NCBI GenBank assembly: GCA_035550975.1
Contig: DASZOC010000020.1
Coordinates: 1 to 29,544 of the forward strand
Direction of reading: 5' to 3'
From: DASZOC01 sp035550975
GTDB lineage: Bacteria > Actinomycetota > CADDZG01 > WHSQ01
Length of the DNA stretch: 29,544 nt
This document shows, piece by piece, positions 1 to 8,170 of this stretch (the first letter of the stretch is position 1; every line of letters starts with the position of its first letter). A program made the translations under genes and the position numbers. Under the pieces are notes generated by a model. That model worked only from the letters and a program-made list of their open reading frames with translations. It made no database searches and had not been told where the DNA came from.

Positions 1-1320
1 ACCCCCTCCCACGACCAGCGCGCGCGCCAGCTGGGCGGCCTTGAGACCGAGGTCCGTCCGTTCGGCAGGCGGCAGCATCAGGACGCGGTCGATCGCGGCG
101 GCGATCGACTCGATCGGCCTGGTCGCGTCGTAGGTCAACAAGCCCGTCATGCCGATCGCCTCCTCCACGGCGCGTCCCGCCTCGGCGATCCCGGAATGAT
201 CCGGAACGATCGGCAGGATGCCGCACGCGGCGGCTTCCGCCGCGACCATCCCGAAAGCTTCCGGAACGATCGACGGCACCACGAGCACGTCGAAACGCGG
301 CAGCACCCGGGCGAGGGGGCCGTGATCGAGCCGGCCGGTGAACTCGAGCGGGATCCGCGCGTACCGGTCCATCGCGGATCGCGACATACCGGCGAGGAAC
401 TCCTCGATGTGGTGCGAGAATGACAGCTCGCCCGCCGCGCGCCTAGCCGCGACGGCGTCGCGACAGGCGAGCGCCTCGTGCAACTGCTTGATCGCCGCCT
501 CGTCGCCGCCATAGCCCACGATGACTGCGCGGACGTCGGCACGGACGAGAGATAGCGCTGCCAGAAGATTGTGTGTTCCCTTCTCCGCGATCAGCTTCCC
601 CACGAAACCGATCGTCGCCAGTGTCGATCGCTGCGCCGGTGCCGGGCGGAAGAGGTGGATGTCGGCTCCCGGATTCACCACCAGCGCCTTGTCACGCCAC
701 CCCGGGATGACGGACGCGGCCTCGTCGAGCATGTACGAGCTACCTCCGACGACGCGGCGCGCGGCCCCCAGTCCCTCGGTCGCATAACGGAGATAGCGAG
801 GTTGGCGTTTCACGGCATATTCGAGTGCGCTGCCGTGGAGCTTCGCGATGTAGCTATGGCGCGTCGACTCGCACGCAGCGCGGGCGATGTACGGACCCAT
901 CACCTCGTGGCCGGTGATCACCGCGTCCGGGTCGAACAGCCGGAGCACCGTAGCCATCGCGCGGACGTTGCGCTGTGTGTATCCATCGAGCTCGTCGTCG
1001 GACAGATCGACGAACAGCTTGACGTCGAATCCCTCGTATTCGTCGTACACGTACACGGGGAGCAGACCGCGGATGTCGGGCCGGACGACGGAGCAGCGAC
1101 CGCGACCGGGCGAATTCGACGTCTCGTTCCACGAGAACCCAGACGCGTCGCCGTCGATCGTCGCGAACCTATCGACGAAGTCGAAGCGACCGGCATCGGC
1201 CTCCTGGCACATGATCAATACGTCGTGGCCCTTGCGACGCCACGCCGCGGACACGTTGGCGGTGTAGACGTTCGAACCCGAACCCGACATCAGGTATCCG
1301 TGCCACAGAAGGATCTTCAT
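1..1320 (-). CDS. GT4-family glycosyltransferase (3' end beyond window)
   Basis: A reading frame of 440 codons is open from the ATG at 1320 to the left edge, so the C-terminus is missing. The N-terminus reads MKILLWHGYLMSGSGSNVYT, typical of the GT-B acceptor domain of GT4 (glycosyl transferases group 1), where a glycine-rich loop precedes the first helix. The donor-domain signature PEAFGMVAAEAAACG gives the E-x7-E pair at residues 354 and 362, followed by a VPDHSGIAEA stretch; FVGKLIAEKGTHNLL is the usual start of the second Rossmann domain. Such enzymes transfer a sugar from a nucleotide donor to a lipid, glycan or small molecule at the cytosolic membrane face. The substrate cannot be told from sequence. 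A TAAGGT box lies 9 nt before the ATG, so the mRNA leader is probably very short. It diverges from the membrane-protein gene at 1378. Confidence 0.85.
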   Translation of the reverse strand, partial: MKILLWHGYLMSGSGSNVYTANVSAAWRRKGHDVLIMCQEADAGRFDFVDRFATIDGDASGFSWNETSNSPGRGRCSVVRPDIRGLLPVYVYDEYEGFDVKLFVDLSDDELDGYTQRNVRAMATVLRLFDPDAVITGHEVMGPYIARAACESTRHSYIAKLHGSALEYAVKRQPRYLRYATEGLGAARRVVGGSSYMLDEAASVIPGWRDKALVVNPGADIHLFRPAPAQRSTLATIGFVGKLIAEKGTHNLLAALSLVRADVRAVIVGYGGDEAAIKQLHEALACRDAVAARRAAGELSFSHHIEEFLAGMSRSAMDRYARIPLEFTGRLDHGPLARVLPRFDVLVVPSIVPEAFGMVAAEAAACGILPIVPDHSGIAEAGRAVEEAIGMTGLLTYDATRPIESIAAAIDRVLMLPPAERTDLGLKAAQLARALVVGGG

Positions 1321-1329
1321 GCGACCGGG

Positions 1330-1335
1330 ACCTTA
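1330..1335 (-). promoter_or_regulatory. Probable -10 box of the GT4 gene
   Basis: TAAGGT on the minus strand ends 9 nt before the ATG at 1320. It fits the TANNNT actinobacterial -10 consensus and would give a leader of only 2-3 nt. No clear -35 or Shine-Dalgarno sequence is seen. Confidence 0.45.
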
Positions 1336-1365
1336 GCCGCCGTTCGAACACGAGGCCCGCGTGTC

Positions 1366-1371
1366 TAGACT
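1366..1371 (+). promoter_or_regulatory. Leaderless -10 box (TAGACT)
   Basis: TAGACT is followed by exactly 6 nt and then the ATG at 1378. Transcription starting 6-7 nt after the -10 would begin at the start codon. No Shine-Dalgarno sequence is present, which fits a leaderless mRNA. Confidence 0.65.
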
Positions 1372-1377
1372 GCCGCG

Positions 1378-1980
1378 ATGCTCGATCGCGCCTTCGCGAA
1401 GGTCTTCGCCAACCTGTCTACGCTGGTGTTGCTCGCATCCGTTTTCACGATGCCTCTGTTCATCGGGCACGCGCTCTTCTTCCGGAACGAGCTCGCGTTG
1501 CGCGACATCGCGCCGGAGATCAGAGAGCTGCCCGAAGGCCGGCAGGTACGGGGTGTCGCTGCGTCGGATATGGATGCCCAACGGGTATGGCTGCTGGTGA
1601 TCGCAGGGGTTTCGCTACTGACGGTCCCGTTGGTCTACCGAGGCGCACACCGCGTGCACGATCTCGAAGAAGCCGGCGGAGTCCCTACCGTTCCGGATGC
1701 TCTGGCTCACCTCGCCTCACCGGCTCCTCGGGTGGCGTTGACGGTGCCGGCGGTTGCAGGTGCGAGCGGGGTCGCGTCGATCGCGGCTTTCTTGACGTGG
1801 CGCATCGTCGATGCCGCTGCGGGCTTCGCTCCCGACGGCGCCTCGTGGATTTTGATCGCGGTCGGCCGCGGCGTCGCTGCCGGCGTGTTCGTAGCTCTGG
1901 TCGCGGGAACGATCGCGGCGTTGCCTGCCGCGGCCCCTGTGGCCGCGCCCGTGCCTACGGAGAAGCTCGAGCTCTACTGA
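1378..1980 (+). CDS. Hypothetical membrane protein, about four TM segments
   Basis: 200 residues. Hydrophobic segments lie at about 14-34, 70-88, 116-140 and 155-187, with a polar 40-residue loop after the first. The last 15 residues are Ala/Pro-rich and end in EKLELY. I do not recognise a family. The start is chosen because the TAGACT box sits 6 nt upstream, as at several other genes here. Its stop codon overlaps the stop of the convergent mca gene by 7 nt, so the pair is tightly packed tail to tail. A membrane location is likely; no catalytic motif is visible. Confidence 0.7.
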   Translation: MLDRAFAKVFANLSTLVLLASVFTMPLFIGHALFFRNELALRDIAPEIRELPEGRQVRGVAASDMDAQRVWLLVIAGVSLLTVPLVYRGAHRVHDLEEAGGVPTVPDALAHLASPAPRVALTVPAVAGASGVASIAAFLTWRIVDAAAGFAPDGASWILIAVGRGVAAGVFVALVAGTIAALPAAAPVAAPVPTEKLELY

Positions 1981-2840
1981 TCGAGCCCCGCGAAGAGGTC
2001 GTCCTCCGGTAGGTCGACATCTACCGACGAGGCGACGAGCGTGTAGTCCTCCCACGGGTACACCCGTTTCTGTAGCTCGTCGGGAACCGCGAACCAGAAG
2101 CTGTCGGGGTCGATCTGGGTCGCGTGTGCGAGCAGGGCCTTGCTGCGCAGCTCGATGTATTCCGAGACGTCTACCTGTGTCGTGACCTCGGGCTCCGCGA
2201 ACCCCATCGAATCCCAGTTCTCCAGCCACCCTGAGTAGGGGCTCTCTGCGCCTTCGGACACCGCCGCGTCGTTCAGCTTCTGGAAGCGGTTCTTGGTGAA
2301 GGTAGCGAAGTAATAGAGCTTGGACGGAGCCCACGGCGGACCCTTGTCGGGGAAACGATCGGGGTCGCCGGCGGCGTGGAATGCCTCGGCCCCCCACTCG
2401 TGCACGCGGATGTGATCGGGGTGCTCGTAGCCCTTGGACTCGTCATACGACAGCACAACCTCTGGTCGTTCGGACCGGATGATCTCGACGAGCTTGCCGA
2501 CGGCTTCGTCCGCGTCCGCGTTCCAGAATGCTTCGGGGTGTTTGTTCGCCTCGCTTTTCGGCATCCCCGAGTCTCGATAACCGAGGTGGTAGACCGCGCT
2601 GACGCCGAGGATGTCACACGCGGTCTCGAGCTCGGCTTTCCGCAGTTCGACCATCCGGTCTTGGATGCCCGGTTGGTCCATCCGTGGATTCAAGATCTCG
2701 CCTTCGGCGCCGTCGGTTGCACACACCAAGACCACGCGAACGCCCTCGGCCGCGTAGCGTGCCATCGTTCCGGCGCCTTTCGAGGACTCGTCATCGGGGT
2801 GAGCGTGCAGCGCGAGCAGACAGCGTTGCTTCGTCGTCAC
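1974..2840 (-). CDS. mca: Mycothiol S-conjugate amidase (LmbE/PIG-L family)
   Basis: 288 residues, the usual length of actinobacterial Mca. It cleaves the amide bond of mycothiol S-conjugates, releasing an acetylcysteine conjugate (mercapturic acid) for export and GlcN-inositol for reuse; it is a cytosolic Zn enzyme of electrophile detoxification. The HPDDE motif at residues 14-18 and the HPDH motif at 140-143 supply the Zn ligands His14, Asp17 and His143, with Asp16 as catalytic base. GEILNP, KLYYFATF, AHATQID and the C-terminal LFAGLDQ match Mca rather than the related deacetylase MshB. The GTG start at 2840 has no Shine-Dalgarno but has TAGCCT 6 nt upstream. Only 17 bp separate it from the divergent gene at 2858. 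Mycothiol synthesis genes are not in the window. Confidence 0.92.
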   Translation of the reverse strand: MTTKQRCLLALHAHPDDESSKGAGTMARYAAEGVRVVLVCATDGAEGEILNPRMDQPGIQDRMVELRKAELETACDILGVSAVYHLGYRDSGMPKSEANKHPEAFWNADADEAVGKLVEIIRSERPEVVLSYDESKGYEHPDHIRVHEWGAEAFHAAGDPDRFPDKGPPWAPSKLYYFATFTKNRFQKLNDAAVSEGAESPYSGWLENWDSMGFAEPEVTTQVDVSEYIELRSKALLAHATQIDPDSFWFAVPDELQKRVYPWEDYTLVASSVDVDLPEDDLFAGLDQ

Positions 2841-2845
2841 GCTTG

Positions 2846-2852
2846 TAGGCTA
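2846..2852. promoter_or_regulatory. Symmetric bidirectional -10 element (TAGGCTA)
   Basis: The heptamer TAGGCTA reads TAGGCT on the plus strand and TAGCCT on the minus strand. Each hexamer is followed by exactly 6 nt and then a GTG start (2858 plus, 2840 minus). One 7-bp element can therefore serve two divergent leaderless transcripts. Confidence 0.65.
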
Positions 2853-2857
2853 CCTTC

Positions 2858-3322
2858 GTGGCCGCAGCTCCCGGTGACTTCCTCGCGCGAGCACGGGCGT
2901 GGGCCGCGACCGGACTGTTCCTCGCGGGCGCGATCATGATCGTCGGCTCTGCGCTCGACTGGGTGACGGTCGAACGCTTGCCGGACGTGATCCCCGCCGA
3001 CCAGCGCGACAACGCAGAACCTTTCAACGGATTCGACGTCGGCGACGGTTACTGGACCGCGGCGGCGGGGCTTGTGCTGATGGCGTCGGCGGCGTCGCTC
3101 GTCGTCCGAGCTCGGCACGCGTGGTTGGGCTTCTTCGCCGCCGTCGTTGGTGGAGCGATCGCGATCTCCGACTATCGCGGCATCGAGGCGTTGTTCGAAC
3201 AGACGAACGCGATCGGAACGGGTATCAGCCCGGGCATAGGCCTGACGCTGGTTGCAGCAGGAGCGCTCCTGGGCCTCATCTCGTCGGTCGCAGGCATCGC
3301 CGCCACCCCGAAAGCTGCTTAG
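2858..3322 (+). CDS. Hypothetical membrane protein, four TM segments
   Basis: 154 residues. Hydrophobic segments lie near 15-35, 66-84, 87-105 and 125-148, with a polar loop of about 30 residues (positions 36-65) after the first. This resembles small actinobacterial four-helix membrane proteins but I do not recognise a named family. The GTG start at 2858 is set by the TAGGCT box 6 nt upstream; no ribosome binding site is present. Its last codons overlap the stop of nadA on the opposite strand by 4 nt. Divergent pairing with mca through a shared promoter suggests co-expression, but the function is unknown. Confidence 0.72.
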   Translation: MAAAPGDFLARARAWAATGLFLAGAIMIVGSALDWVTVERLPDVIPADQRDNAEPFNGFDVGDGYWTAAAGLVLMASAASLVVRARHAWLGFFAAVVGGAIAISDYRGIEALFEQTNAIGTGISPGIGLTLVAAGALLGLISSVAGIAATPKAA

Positions 3323-4296
3323 AGGACCGCGATCATGCGCTCGATCGGCACGCGAGCGCGCTCGATGATGTCCGCGTCGAGCGTCACCTCGTAGTCGCCG
3401 GTCTTCAGCGTATGCATCAGCTTCGAAGGTGTGATCATCGCCATGTAGCCGCAGCGTGCTTCCGAGTTGGCGGCGATGAAGTCCACCGCCGGCGCCTCTT
3501 TCCGCAAGCGGTGGAGCATCCCCGTTTCGGTGGCAACGATCACCTCGCTCGCCTCCGTCTCCTTCACGCGGCGCACCATCCCTCCAGTGCCCAACACGAA
3601 GGTTCGGTCGGCCGGGAGATCACCCGTCGACATCAAGTACATGCATTGTGACGAGCACCCACACTCCGGGTGCACGTGCAGCTCGGCACCCGGGTAGTCG
3701 TCCATCATCGACTGGATGTGGTCTGGCTGGATGCCTGCGTGGACGTGGCACTCGCCCATCCAGATGTGCATCTTGCGCCCCGTCATCCGCTCGACATGGG
3801 CGCCGAGGAACATGTCCGGTCCGAACAGGATCTCTTTGTCTTCGGGTATCGACTCCACTACGGCAACCGCGTTCGCGGACGTCACGCAGTAGTCGCACTC
3901 CGCCTTCACGTCTGCGGTGGTGTTGACGTAGAACACCGCGACGGCTCCGGGATGCTCCGCCTTCCAGTCACGCAGCTGCTGCGCGGTGATCGACGCCGCC
4001 AGCGAGCAACCGGCCTGCGGGTCCGGGATCAATACGCGCTTCTCGGGAGCCAGGATCTTCGCGGTCTCGGCCATGAAGTGAACTCCGCAGAACACGATCG
4101 TCGATTCGTCGACCTCGGCCGCGATGCGAGAGAGCTCGAGCGAGTCGCCGACGAAGTGCGCGACGTCCTGGATCGCGGGGACCTGATAGTTGTGGGCGAG
4201 GATGATCGCGTCCTGCCGGCGAGAGCGGTCCCGGACCTCTTCGGCCCACGCCTCGTCTACACCCGAGCGCAGCGCGTCGGGCGTCAGGACTGCCAC
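3319..4296 (-). CDS. nadA: Quinolinate synthase
   Basis: 325 residues. It condenses iminoaspartate with dihydroxyacetone phosphate to quinolinate in de novo NAD synthesis, using a [4Fe-4S] cluster. The expected cluster cysteines are Cys70 (FCGVHFMAE), Cys183 (MGECHVHAG) and Cys282 (RCGYMAMITP). The family segments AHNYQ (34-38), GDSLELS (50-56), YVNTTADVKA and HPECGCSSQC are all present. The GTG start overlaps the nadC stop by 1 nt (TAGTG) and has a GGAGG 7 nt upstream inside the end of nadC, so translation is coupled. nadB (aspartate oxidase) is absent from this operon. Confidence 0.95.
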   Translation of the reverse strand: MAVLTPDALRSGVDEAWAEEVRDRSRRQDAIILAHNYQVPAIQDVAHFVGDSLELSRIAAEVDESTIVFCGVHFMAETAKILAPEKRVLIPDPQAGCSLAASITAQQLRDWKAEHPGAVAVFYVNTTADVKAECDYCVTSANAVAVVESIPEDKEILFGPDMFLGAHVERMTGRKMHIWMGECHVHAGIQPDHIQSMMDDYPGAELHVHPECGCSSQCMYLMSTGDLPADRTFVLGTGGMVRRVKETEASEVIVATETGMLHRLRKEAPAVDFIAANSEARCGYMAMITPSKLMHTLKTGDYEVTLDADIIERARVPIERMIAVL

Positions 4297-5132
4297 TACT
4301 CCACCTCCAGTGCGATGTCGACGGACCCCGCCGAGTGCGTCAGCGCGCCGACCGAGATGAGGTCGACGCCTGCTTCCGCGAAGACCCGGACGTTATCGAG
4401 GTTGATACCTCCCGACGCCTCGAACGTCGCCTTTCCGCCTCCCCGCAAGACCGCTTCGCGCACGAGGTCTGGCGACATGTTGTCGAGCAGCACGGCTTCT
4501 GCGCCCGCGCCGAGCGCCTCGTCTAGTTCCCGGAGATCTGTCACCTCAACCTCTACAACCAACCCGTGAGGAGCCTGATTCCGCGCGCGTTCGACCGCCT
4601 CGGAGACGCCACCCGCTGCCCGGATGTGGTTGTCCTTGATCAGCACACCATCATCCAGGCCGAATCTGTGGTTACCTCCGCCGCCGGCCCGCACGGCCGC
4701 CTTCTCCAGCACGCGCAGGCCCGGCGTCGTCTTGCGCGTATCGATGATCCGAGCGGGCGTTCCCTCGACGGCCGCGACGAATCGAGCCGTCGTGGTCGCG
4801 ACGGCAGAGAGTCGCTGGAGCAGGTTCAGCGCGGTTCGTTCCGCCGTGAGGATCGCGCGCGCGGCCGCGTCGATGCGTGCGATGACGGCACCGGCGTCGA
4901 CGCGGGAGCCGTCGCCGACCTCGGCGCGCCACCCGCCGCTAGCGTCCAGCACCTCGAAGCACATCCGCGCCGCGTCGAGGCCGGCAACGACGAATCCCTC
5001 GCGCGCCTCGATGCGCGCGTGTGCACGAGCGTCGCCGTCGACGATCGCGTCGGTCGTAACGTCGCCGTGGCCGACGTCTTCGTCCAGGAAGCGCTCGACC
5101 ATCAGGCGGATCGATCGGGGGTCGACGTCCAT
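4296..5132 (-). CDS. nadC: Nicotinate-nucleotide pyrophosphorylase (carboxylating)
   Basis: 278 residues from the ATG at 5132. It converts quinolinate and PRPP to nicotinate mononucleotide, CO2 and PPi, the step after NadA. Family motifs are DVGHGDVTT near the start, ERTALNLLQRLS, the substrate-binding DTRKTTPGLR, GGGGNHRFGLDD, LIKDNHI and the C-terminal EASGGI and ISVGALTHS of the TIM-barrel phosphate site. I chose ATG 5132 because GGGAGG lies 8 nt upstream and NadC proteins start close to this residue. The alternative is a GTG at 5162 that overlaps the ilvA stop (TAGTG) but has no ribosome binding site; it would add 10 residues. It sits between ilvA and nadA in a tight operon. Confidence 0.94.
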   Translation of the reverse strand: MDVDPRSIRLMVERFLDEDVGHGDVTTDAIVDGDARAHARIEAREGFVVAGLDAARMCFEVLDASGGWRAEVGDGSRVDAGAVIARIDAAARAILTAERTALNLLQRLSAVATTTARFVAAVEGTPARIIDTRKTTPGLRVLEKAAVRAGGGGNHRFGLDDGVLIKDNHIRAAGGVSEAVERARNQAPHGLVVEVEVTDLRELDEALGAGAEAVLLDNMSPDLVREAVLRGGGKATFEASGGINLDNVRVFAEAGVDLISVGALTHSAGSVDIALEVE

Positions 5133-5161
5133 CGCCCCATCCTCCCTGCCGGGTCCGGCCA

Positions 5162-6376
5162 CTACAACCGAGCTATCGCGTAACCCTCCACGGCGAGGCG
5201 CCCGGCAAGCTCGTCGATGTGGTCCGGCCCCCTCGTTTCCACCTGTAGCGCCACGTCGACCTCCCCGAGGTCCACGATCACGCCCTCGCGCCGGTGCTCC
5301 ACCCCCACGACGTTCGCACCCAGCTCCGCGACGAGACCTAGGAGACGATGCAGCTCACCGGGCCGGTCCGCGATGCGGGTATGGAACGCGAAGTAACGTC
5401 CCGACGCGCTGAGCCCATAGCGCACGAGACGAAGCAACAACAGCGGATCGATGTTGCCGCCGGATAGAACGACTACGACCGGGGCGCGGAGCTCGCCCAT
5501 GCCTTCGAGGACGGCAGCCAGTCCGGCGGCCCCCGCAGGCTCGAGCACCATCTTCATGCGCTCGGCCGCGAACACGAGTCCCTCCGCGATCGCCTCGTCC
5601 TCGACGACGACGACCTCGTCGACGAGCGCCTGCACGTGCGCCAGCGTCACTTCGCCGGGACTGTTCGCCGCGATCCCGTCGGCGATCGTTGACAACGTGT
5701 CGAGCGCGACGGGTCTGCCTCGTTCTAGCGACGGTGGGAACGAGGCCGCCCCCGCGGCTTGCACACCGACGAGGTGGACCCCCGGTCGCACGGACTTGAT
5801 GGCAGCAGCGATACCCGAGATCAGCCCGCCCCCTCCGACCGGGACGACGACCGTCGCCACGTCTGGGAGCTGCTCGACGATCTCCAGCCCGATCGTCCCC
5901 TGCCCCGCGATGACGTGGGGGTGGTCGAAGGGGTGTACGAAGACCGCGCCCGTTTCGTCGGCATGTGCGGTCGCGGCGGCGAATGCCTCACCGAAGTCGA
6001 CGCCGGTCAGGACGACCTCGGCGCCGTAGCGCTTCGTAGCTTCGACCTTCGGCAGCGACGCCGCCGACGGCATGAAGACGGTCGAGGAGATCTCGCTGAG
6101 CGTGGCGGCCAGGGCGACGCCCTGCGCATGGTTGCCGGCCGATGCCGCAACGACTCCGGCCGTCCTCTCGTCGGGCGACAGCCGCGCGATCCGGTTGTAC
6201 GCGCCGCGGATCTTGAACGACCCCGTCCGCTGCAGGTTCTCGCACTTGATGAAGACGTCCATGTCCACGACGTGCGACAGCGAGCGGGACCGGTCGAGAG
6301 GCGTACGGACGGCGACGCCTTCGAGGAGAGCTCGAGCGGAAGCTACGTCCTCGGCACCTACGAGAGCGGTCTTCAC
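5162..6376 (-). CDS. ilvA: Threonine ammonia-lyase (threonine deaminase) with ACT domain
   Basis: 404 residues. A PLP enzyme that deaminates threonine to 2-oxobutyrate, the entry to isoleucine synthesis. The PLP lysine is Lys55 in TGSFKIRGA; SAGNHAQGVA and the phosphate-binding PVGGGGLISG follow. Residues from about 325 onward (RYFAFHTRIADRPGEL) form a single C-terminal ACT domain, the form typical of short bacterial threonine dehydratases rather than the two-domain regulatory IlvA, so allosteric control by isoleucine is plausible but not certain. The GTG start at 6376 lacks a ribosome binding site and is preceded by GACGAT plus 6 nt. It is first gene of an ilvA-nadC-nadA unit. Confidence 0.92.
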   Translation of the reverse strand: MKTALVGAEDVASARALLEGVAVRTPLDRSRSLSHVVDMDVFIKCENLQRTGSFKIRGAYNRIARLSPDERTAGVVAASAGNHAQGVALAATLSEISSTVFMPSAASLPKVEATKRYGAEVVLTGVDFGEAFAAATAHADETGAVFVHPFDHPHVIAGQGTIGLEIVEQLPDVATVVVPVGGGGLISGIAAAIKSVRPGVHLVGVQAAGAASFPPSLERGRPVALDTLSTIADGIAANSPGEVTLAHVQALVDEVVVVEDEAIAEGLVFAAERMKMVLEPAGAAGLAAVLEGMGELRAPVVVVLSGGNIDPLLLLRLVRYGLSASGRYFAFHTRIADRPGELHRLLGLVAELGANVVGVEHRREGVIVDLGEVDVALQVETRGPDHIDELAGRLAVEGYAIARL

Positions 6377-6380
6377 CGGA

Positions 6381-6433
6381 CAATCGTCGCACGCATGGCA
6401 TCGAGCGACACCTGCGTGGGGATGCGACGATTG
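6381..6433. promoter_or_regulatory. Divergent ilvA/aroG promoter with 11-bp mirror inverted repeat
   Basis: CAATCGTCGCA (6381-6391) and TGCGACGATTG (6423-6433) are perfect inverted repeats separated by 31 nt. Each arm ends 4 nt before a GTG start (ilvA 6376 minus, aroG 6438 plus). Within each arm GACGAT stands 6 nt before the start, the same spacing as the leaderless -10 boxes elsewhere. The arms may be two mirrored -10 regions, a paired operator, or both. Confidence 0.5.
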
Positions 6434-6437
6434 ACCC

Positions 6438-7775
6438 GTGGAGACCTGGGAACCGTCGTCGTGGCGCCGGTATCCGGCTGCCCAGCAGCCGGAATGGCCG
6501 GACGCGGGCCAGCTGGACGACGTCCTGGCGGAGTTACGTCGCCTCCCGCCGCTGGTGTTCGCGGGCGAAGCGCGTCATCTGAGAACCGCGATCGCAAAGG
6601 CGTCGCAAGGAGAGGCATTCGTCTTGCAGGCGGGGGACTGCGCCGAAGCGTTCGGTGACTTCGCCGCGGACGACATCCGGGACAAGCTCAAGATCATCCT
6701 TCAGATGGCGGTCGTGCTGACCTATGCGGCGGGGCTGCCGGTCGTCAAGATCGGGCGCATAGCAGGGCAGTTCGCGAAACCGCGGTCGTCACCGGACGAG
6801 CTCGTCGGAGACGTGGCGCTACCGTCGTTCCGCGGACACGCCGTCAACGACAGCGCGTTCGAGGCCGGCGCGCGCCGGCCCGACCCAACGCGGCTGATAA
6901 AGGCGTACCACCAGTCGGTCGCGACGCTGAACCTGATCCGCGCCTTCACGAAAGGCGGCTTCGCCGACCTCAACCAGATCCACATGTGGAACCAGGAGTT
7001 CGTCGCGGCGAGCAAGCAGGGTAGGCGCTACGAGGTCATCGCGACCGAGATCGAGCGCGCGCTTCGGTTCATGAAAGCGTGTGGCGTAGACCTCGGAGCG
7101 GATTCGTCGATGCACGAAGTCGACTTCTACACGTCGCACGAAGCGCTCCTGCTCGGATTCGAGGAAGCGATGACGCGCCTCGACAGCCTCACCAACGACT
7201 ACTACGACTGCTCCGCGCACATGCTGTGGGTGGGCGACCGGACGCGCGCTCTCGACGGCGCCCACGTCGAGTTCCTGTCCGGGATCCACAACCCGATCGC
7301 GTGCAAGATCGGTCCGACCGCAACGCCGCAGGACGTGGTCGCGCTGGCGGAGCGGCTCGATCCCGACGACGAACCTGGACGACTGACGTTCATCGCGCGT
7401 ATGGGTGCGGGACGGGTCGAGCAAGCGCTACCTCCGCTCCTGCAGGCGCTCAAGGCCGAGCGCCGCACCGTCACTTGGATCTGCGATCCGATGCACGGCA
7501 ACACGTTCGTCAGCCCGTCGGGCTACAAGACCCGGCGCTTCGACGACGTCCTGGCGGAGATCAAGGCGTTCTTCGTCGTGCACCAACAGGAAGGAACGGC
7601 CCCCGGAGGGGTCCACCTCGAGCTGACCGCCGACGAGGTGACCGAGTGCATCGACAGCGAGGTCACCAACGAGAGCCTGCGACATCACTACGAAGCGTTG
7701 TGCGACCCGCGCCTCAACGCCCGGCAGTCCCTCGAGCTCGCGTTCCAGGTCGGGGAGCTGTTGCAGACGCGTTAG
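6438..7775 (+). CDS. aroG: 3-deoxy-7-phosphoheptulonate synthase, class II
   Basis: 445 residues, the usual class II size. It joins phosphoenolpyruvate and erythrose 4-phosphate, the first step of the shikimate pathway. Characteristic segments are PAAQQPEWPD near the N-terminus, FVLQAGDCAE, KIGRIAGQFAKPRS, HEALLLGFEEAMTR, WVGDRTR, HNPIACKIGPT, the metal site in WICDPMHGNT and GGVHLELT. The GTG start at 6438 leaves the expected short N-terminus before the conserved tryptophan-containing segment, and has no ribosome binding site. It shares the mirror-symmetric region with ilvA. The stop overlaps the convergent cupredoxin gene by 4 nt. Confidence 0.95.
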   Translation: METWEPSSWRRYPAAQQPEWPDAGQLDDVLAELRRLPPLVFAGEARHLRTAIAKASQGEAFVLQAGDCAEAFGDFAADDIRDKLKIILQMAVVLTYAAGLPVVKIGRIAGQFAKPRSSPDELVGDVALPSFRGHAVNDSAFEAGARRPDPTRLIKAYHQSVATLNLIRAFTKGGFADLNQIHMWNQEFVAASKQGRRYEVIATEIERALRFMKACGVDLGADSSMHEVDFYTSHEALLLGFEEAMTRLDSLTNDYYDCSAHMLWVGDRTRALDGAHVEFLSGIHNPIACKIGPTATPQDVVALAERLDPDDEPGRLTFIARMGAGRVEQALPPLLQALKAERRTVTWICDPMHGNTFVSPSGYKTRRFDDVLAEIKAFFVVHQQEGTAPGGVHLELTADEVTECIDSEVTNESLRHHYEALCDPRLNARQSLELAFQVGELLQTR

Positions 7776-8170
7776 GGCCGGACCGAGATCACTCCACGCA
7801 TCCCGTAGTCGTAGTGCCGCGGCAGGTGGCAGCCGTAGATCAGCCTGCCGGCGGAGGCAAACGTGTAGGTCGTCTCGCGCGTCGTGCCCGCGGGGATCGT
7901 CACTTCCCCCGGCTTCGTCCCGTGGTGCTCTTCGGTCCCTGCTTCGTGAGCGCGCTGCACCTCGGTGTTGCCGATGATCAGCTCGTGGTCGATCGGGTCG
8001 GTGTTGCGGATCACGAACGTGATCGTGTCTCCTTCACGAACGTTGATCTCCGCCGGGTCGAAGCGCGAGTGCTCGATCACGATCTGCCTGCGCGATGCCG
8101 TCGCGATGGCTGATTCCGAGCACGCGCTGAGCCCTAGGAGAACCAACGCGAGGGCAAGCCTCAGTTCCAT
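7772..8170 (-). CDS. Cupredoxin-domain lipoprotein
   Basis: 132 residues. The N-terminus is a lipoprotein signal with lipobox LSAC and Cys17 as the lipidated residue. The rest is a cupredoxin fold: His62 in DHELIIG, then Cys114, His119 and Met124 in the C-x4-H-x4-M loop GCHLPRHYDYGM, a complete type 1 copper set. A blue copper protein on the outer face of the membrane, carrying electrons or binding copper, is likely; the redox partner is unknown. The ATG at 8170 overlaps the last 10 nt of the upstream DUF2330-like gene, so the two are translationally coupled. The His-rich stretch around residue 82 (EHHG) may add metal affinity. Confidence 0.85.
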   Translation of the reverse strand: MELRLALALVLLGLSACSESAIATASRRQIVIEHSRFDPAEINVREGDTITFVIRNTDPIDHELIIGNTEVQRAHEAGTEEHHGTKPGEVTIPAGTTRETTYTFASAGRLIYGCHLPRHYDYGMRGVISVRP

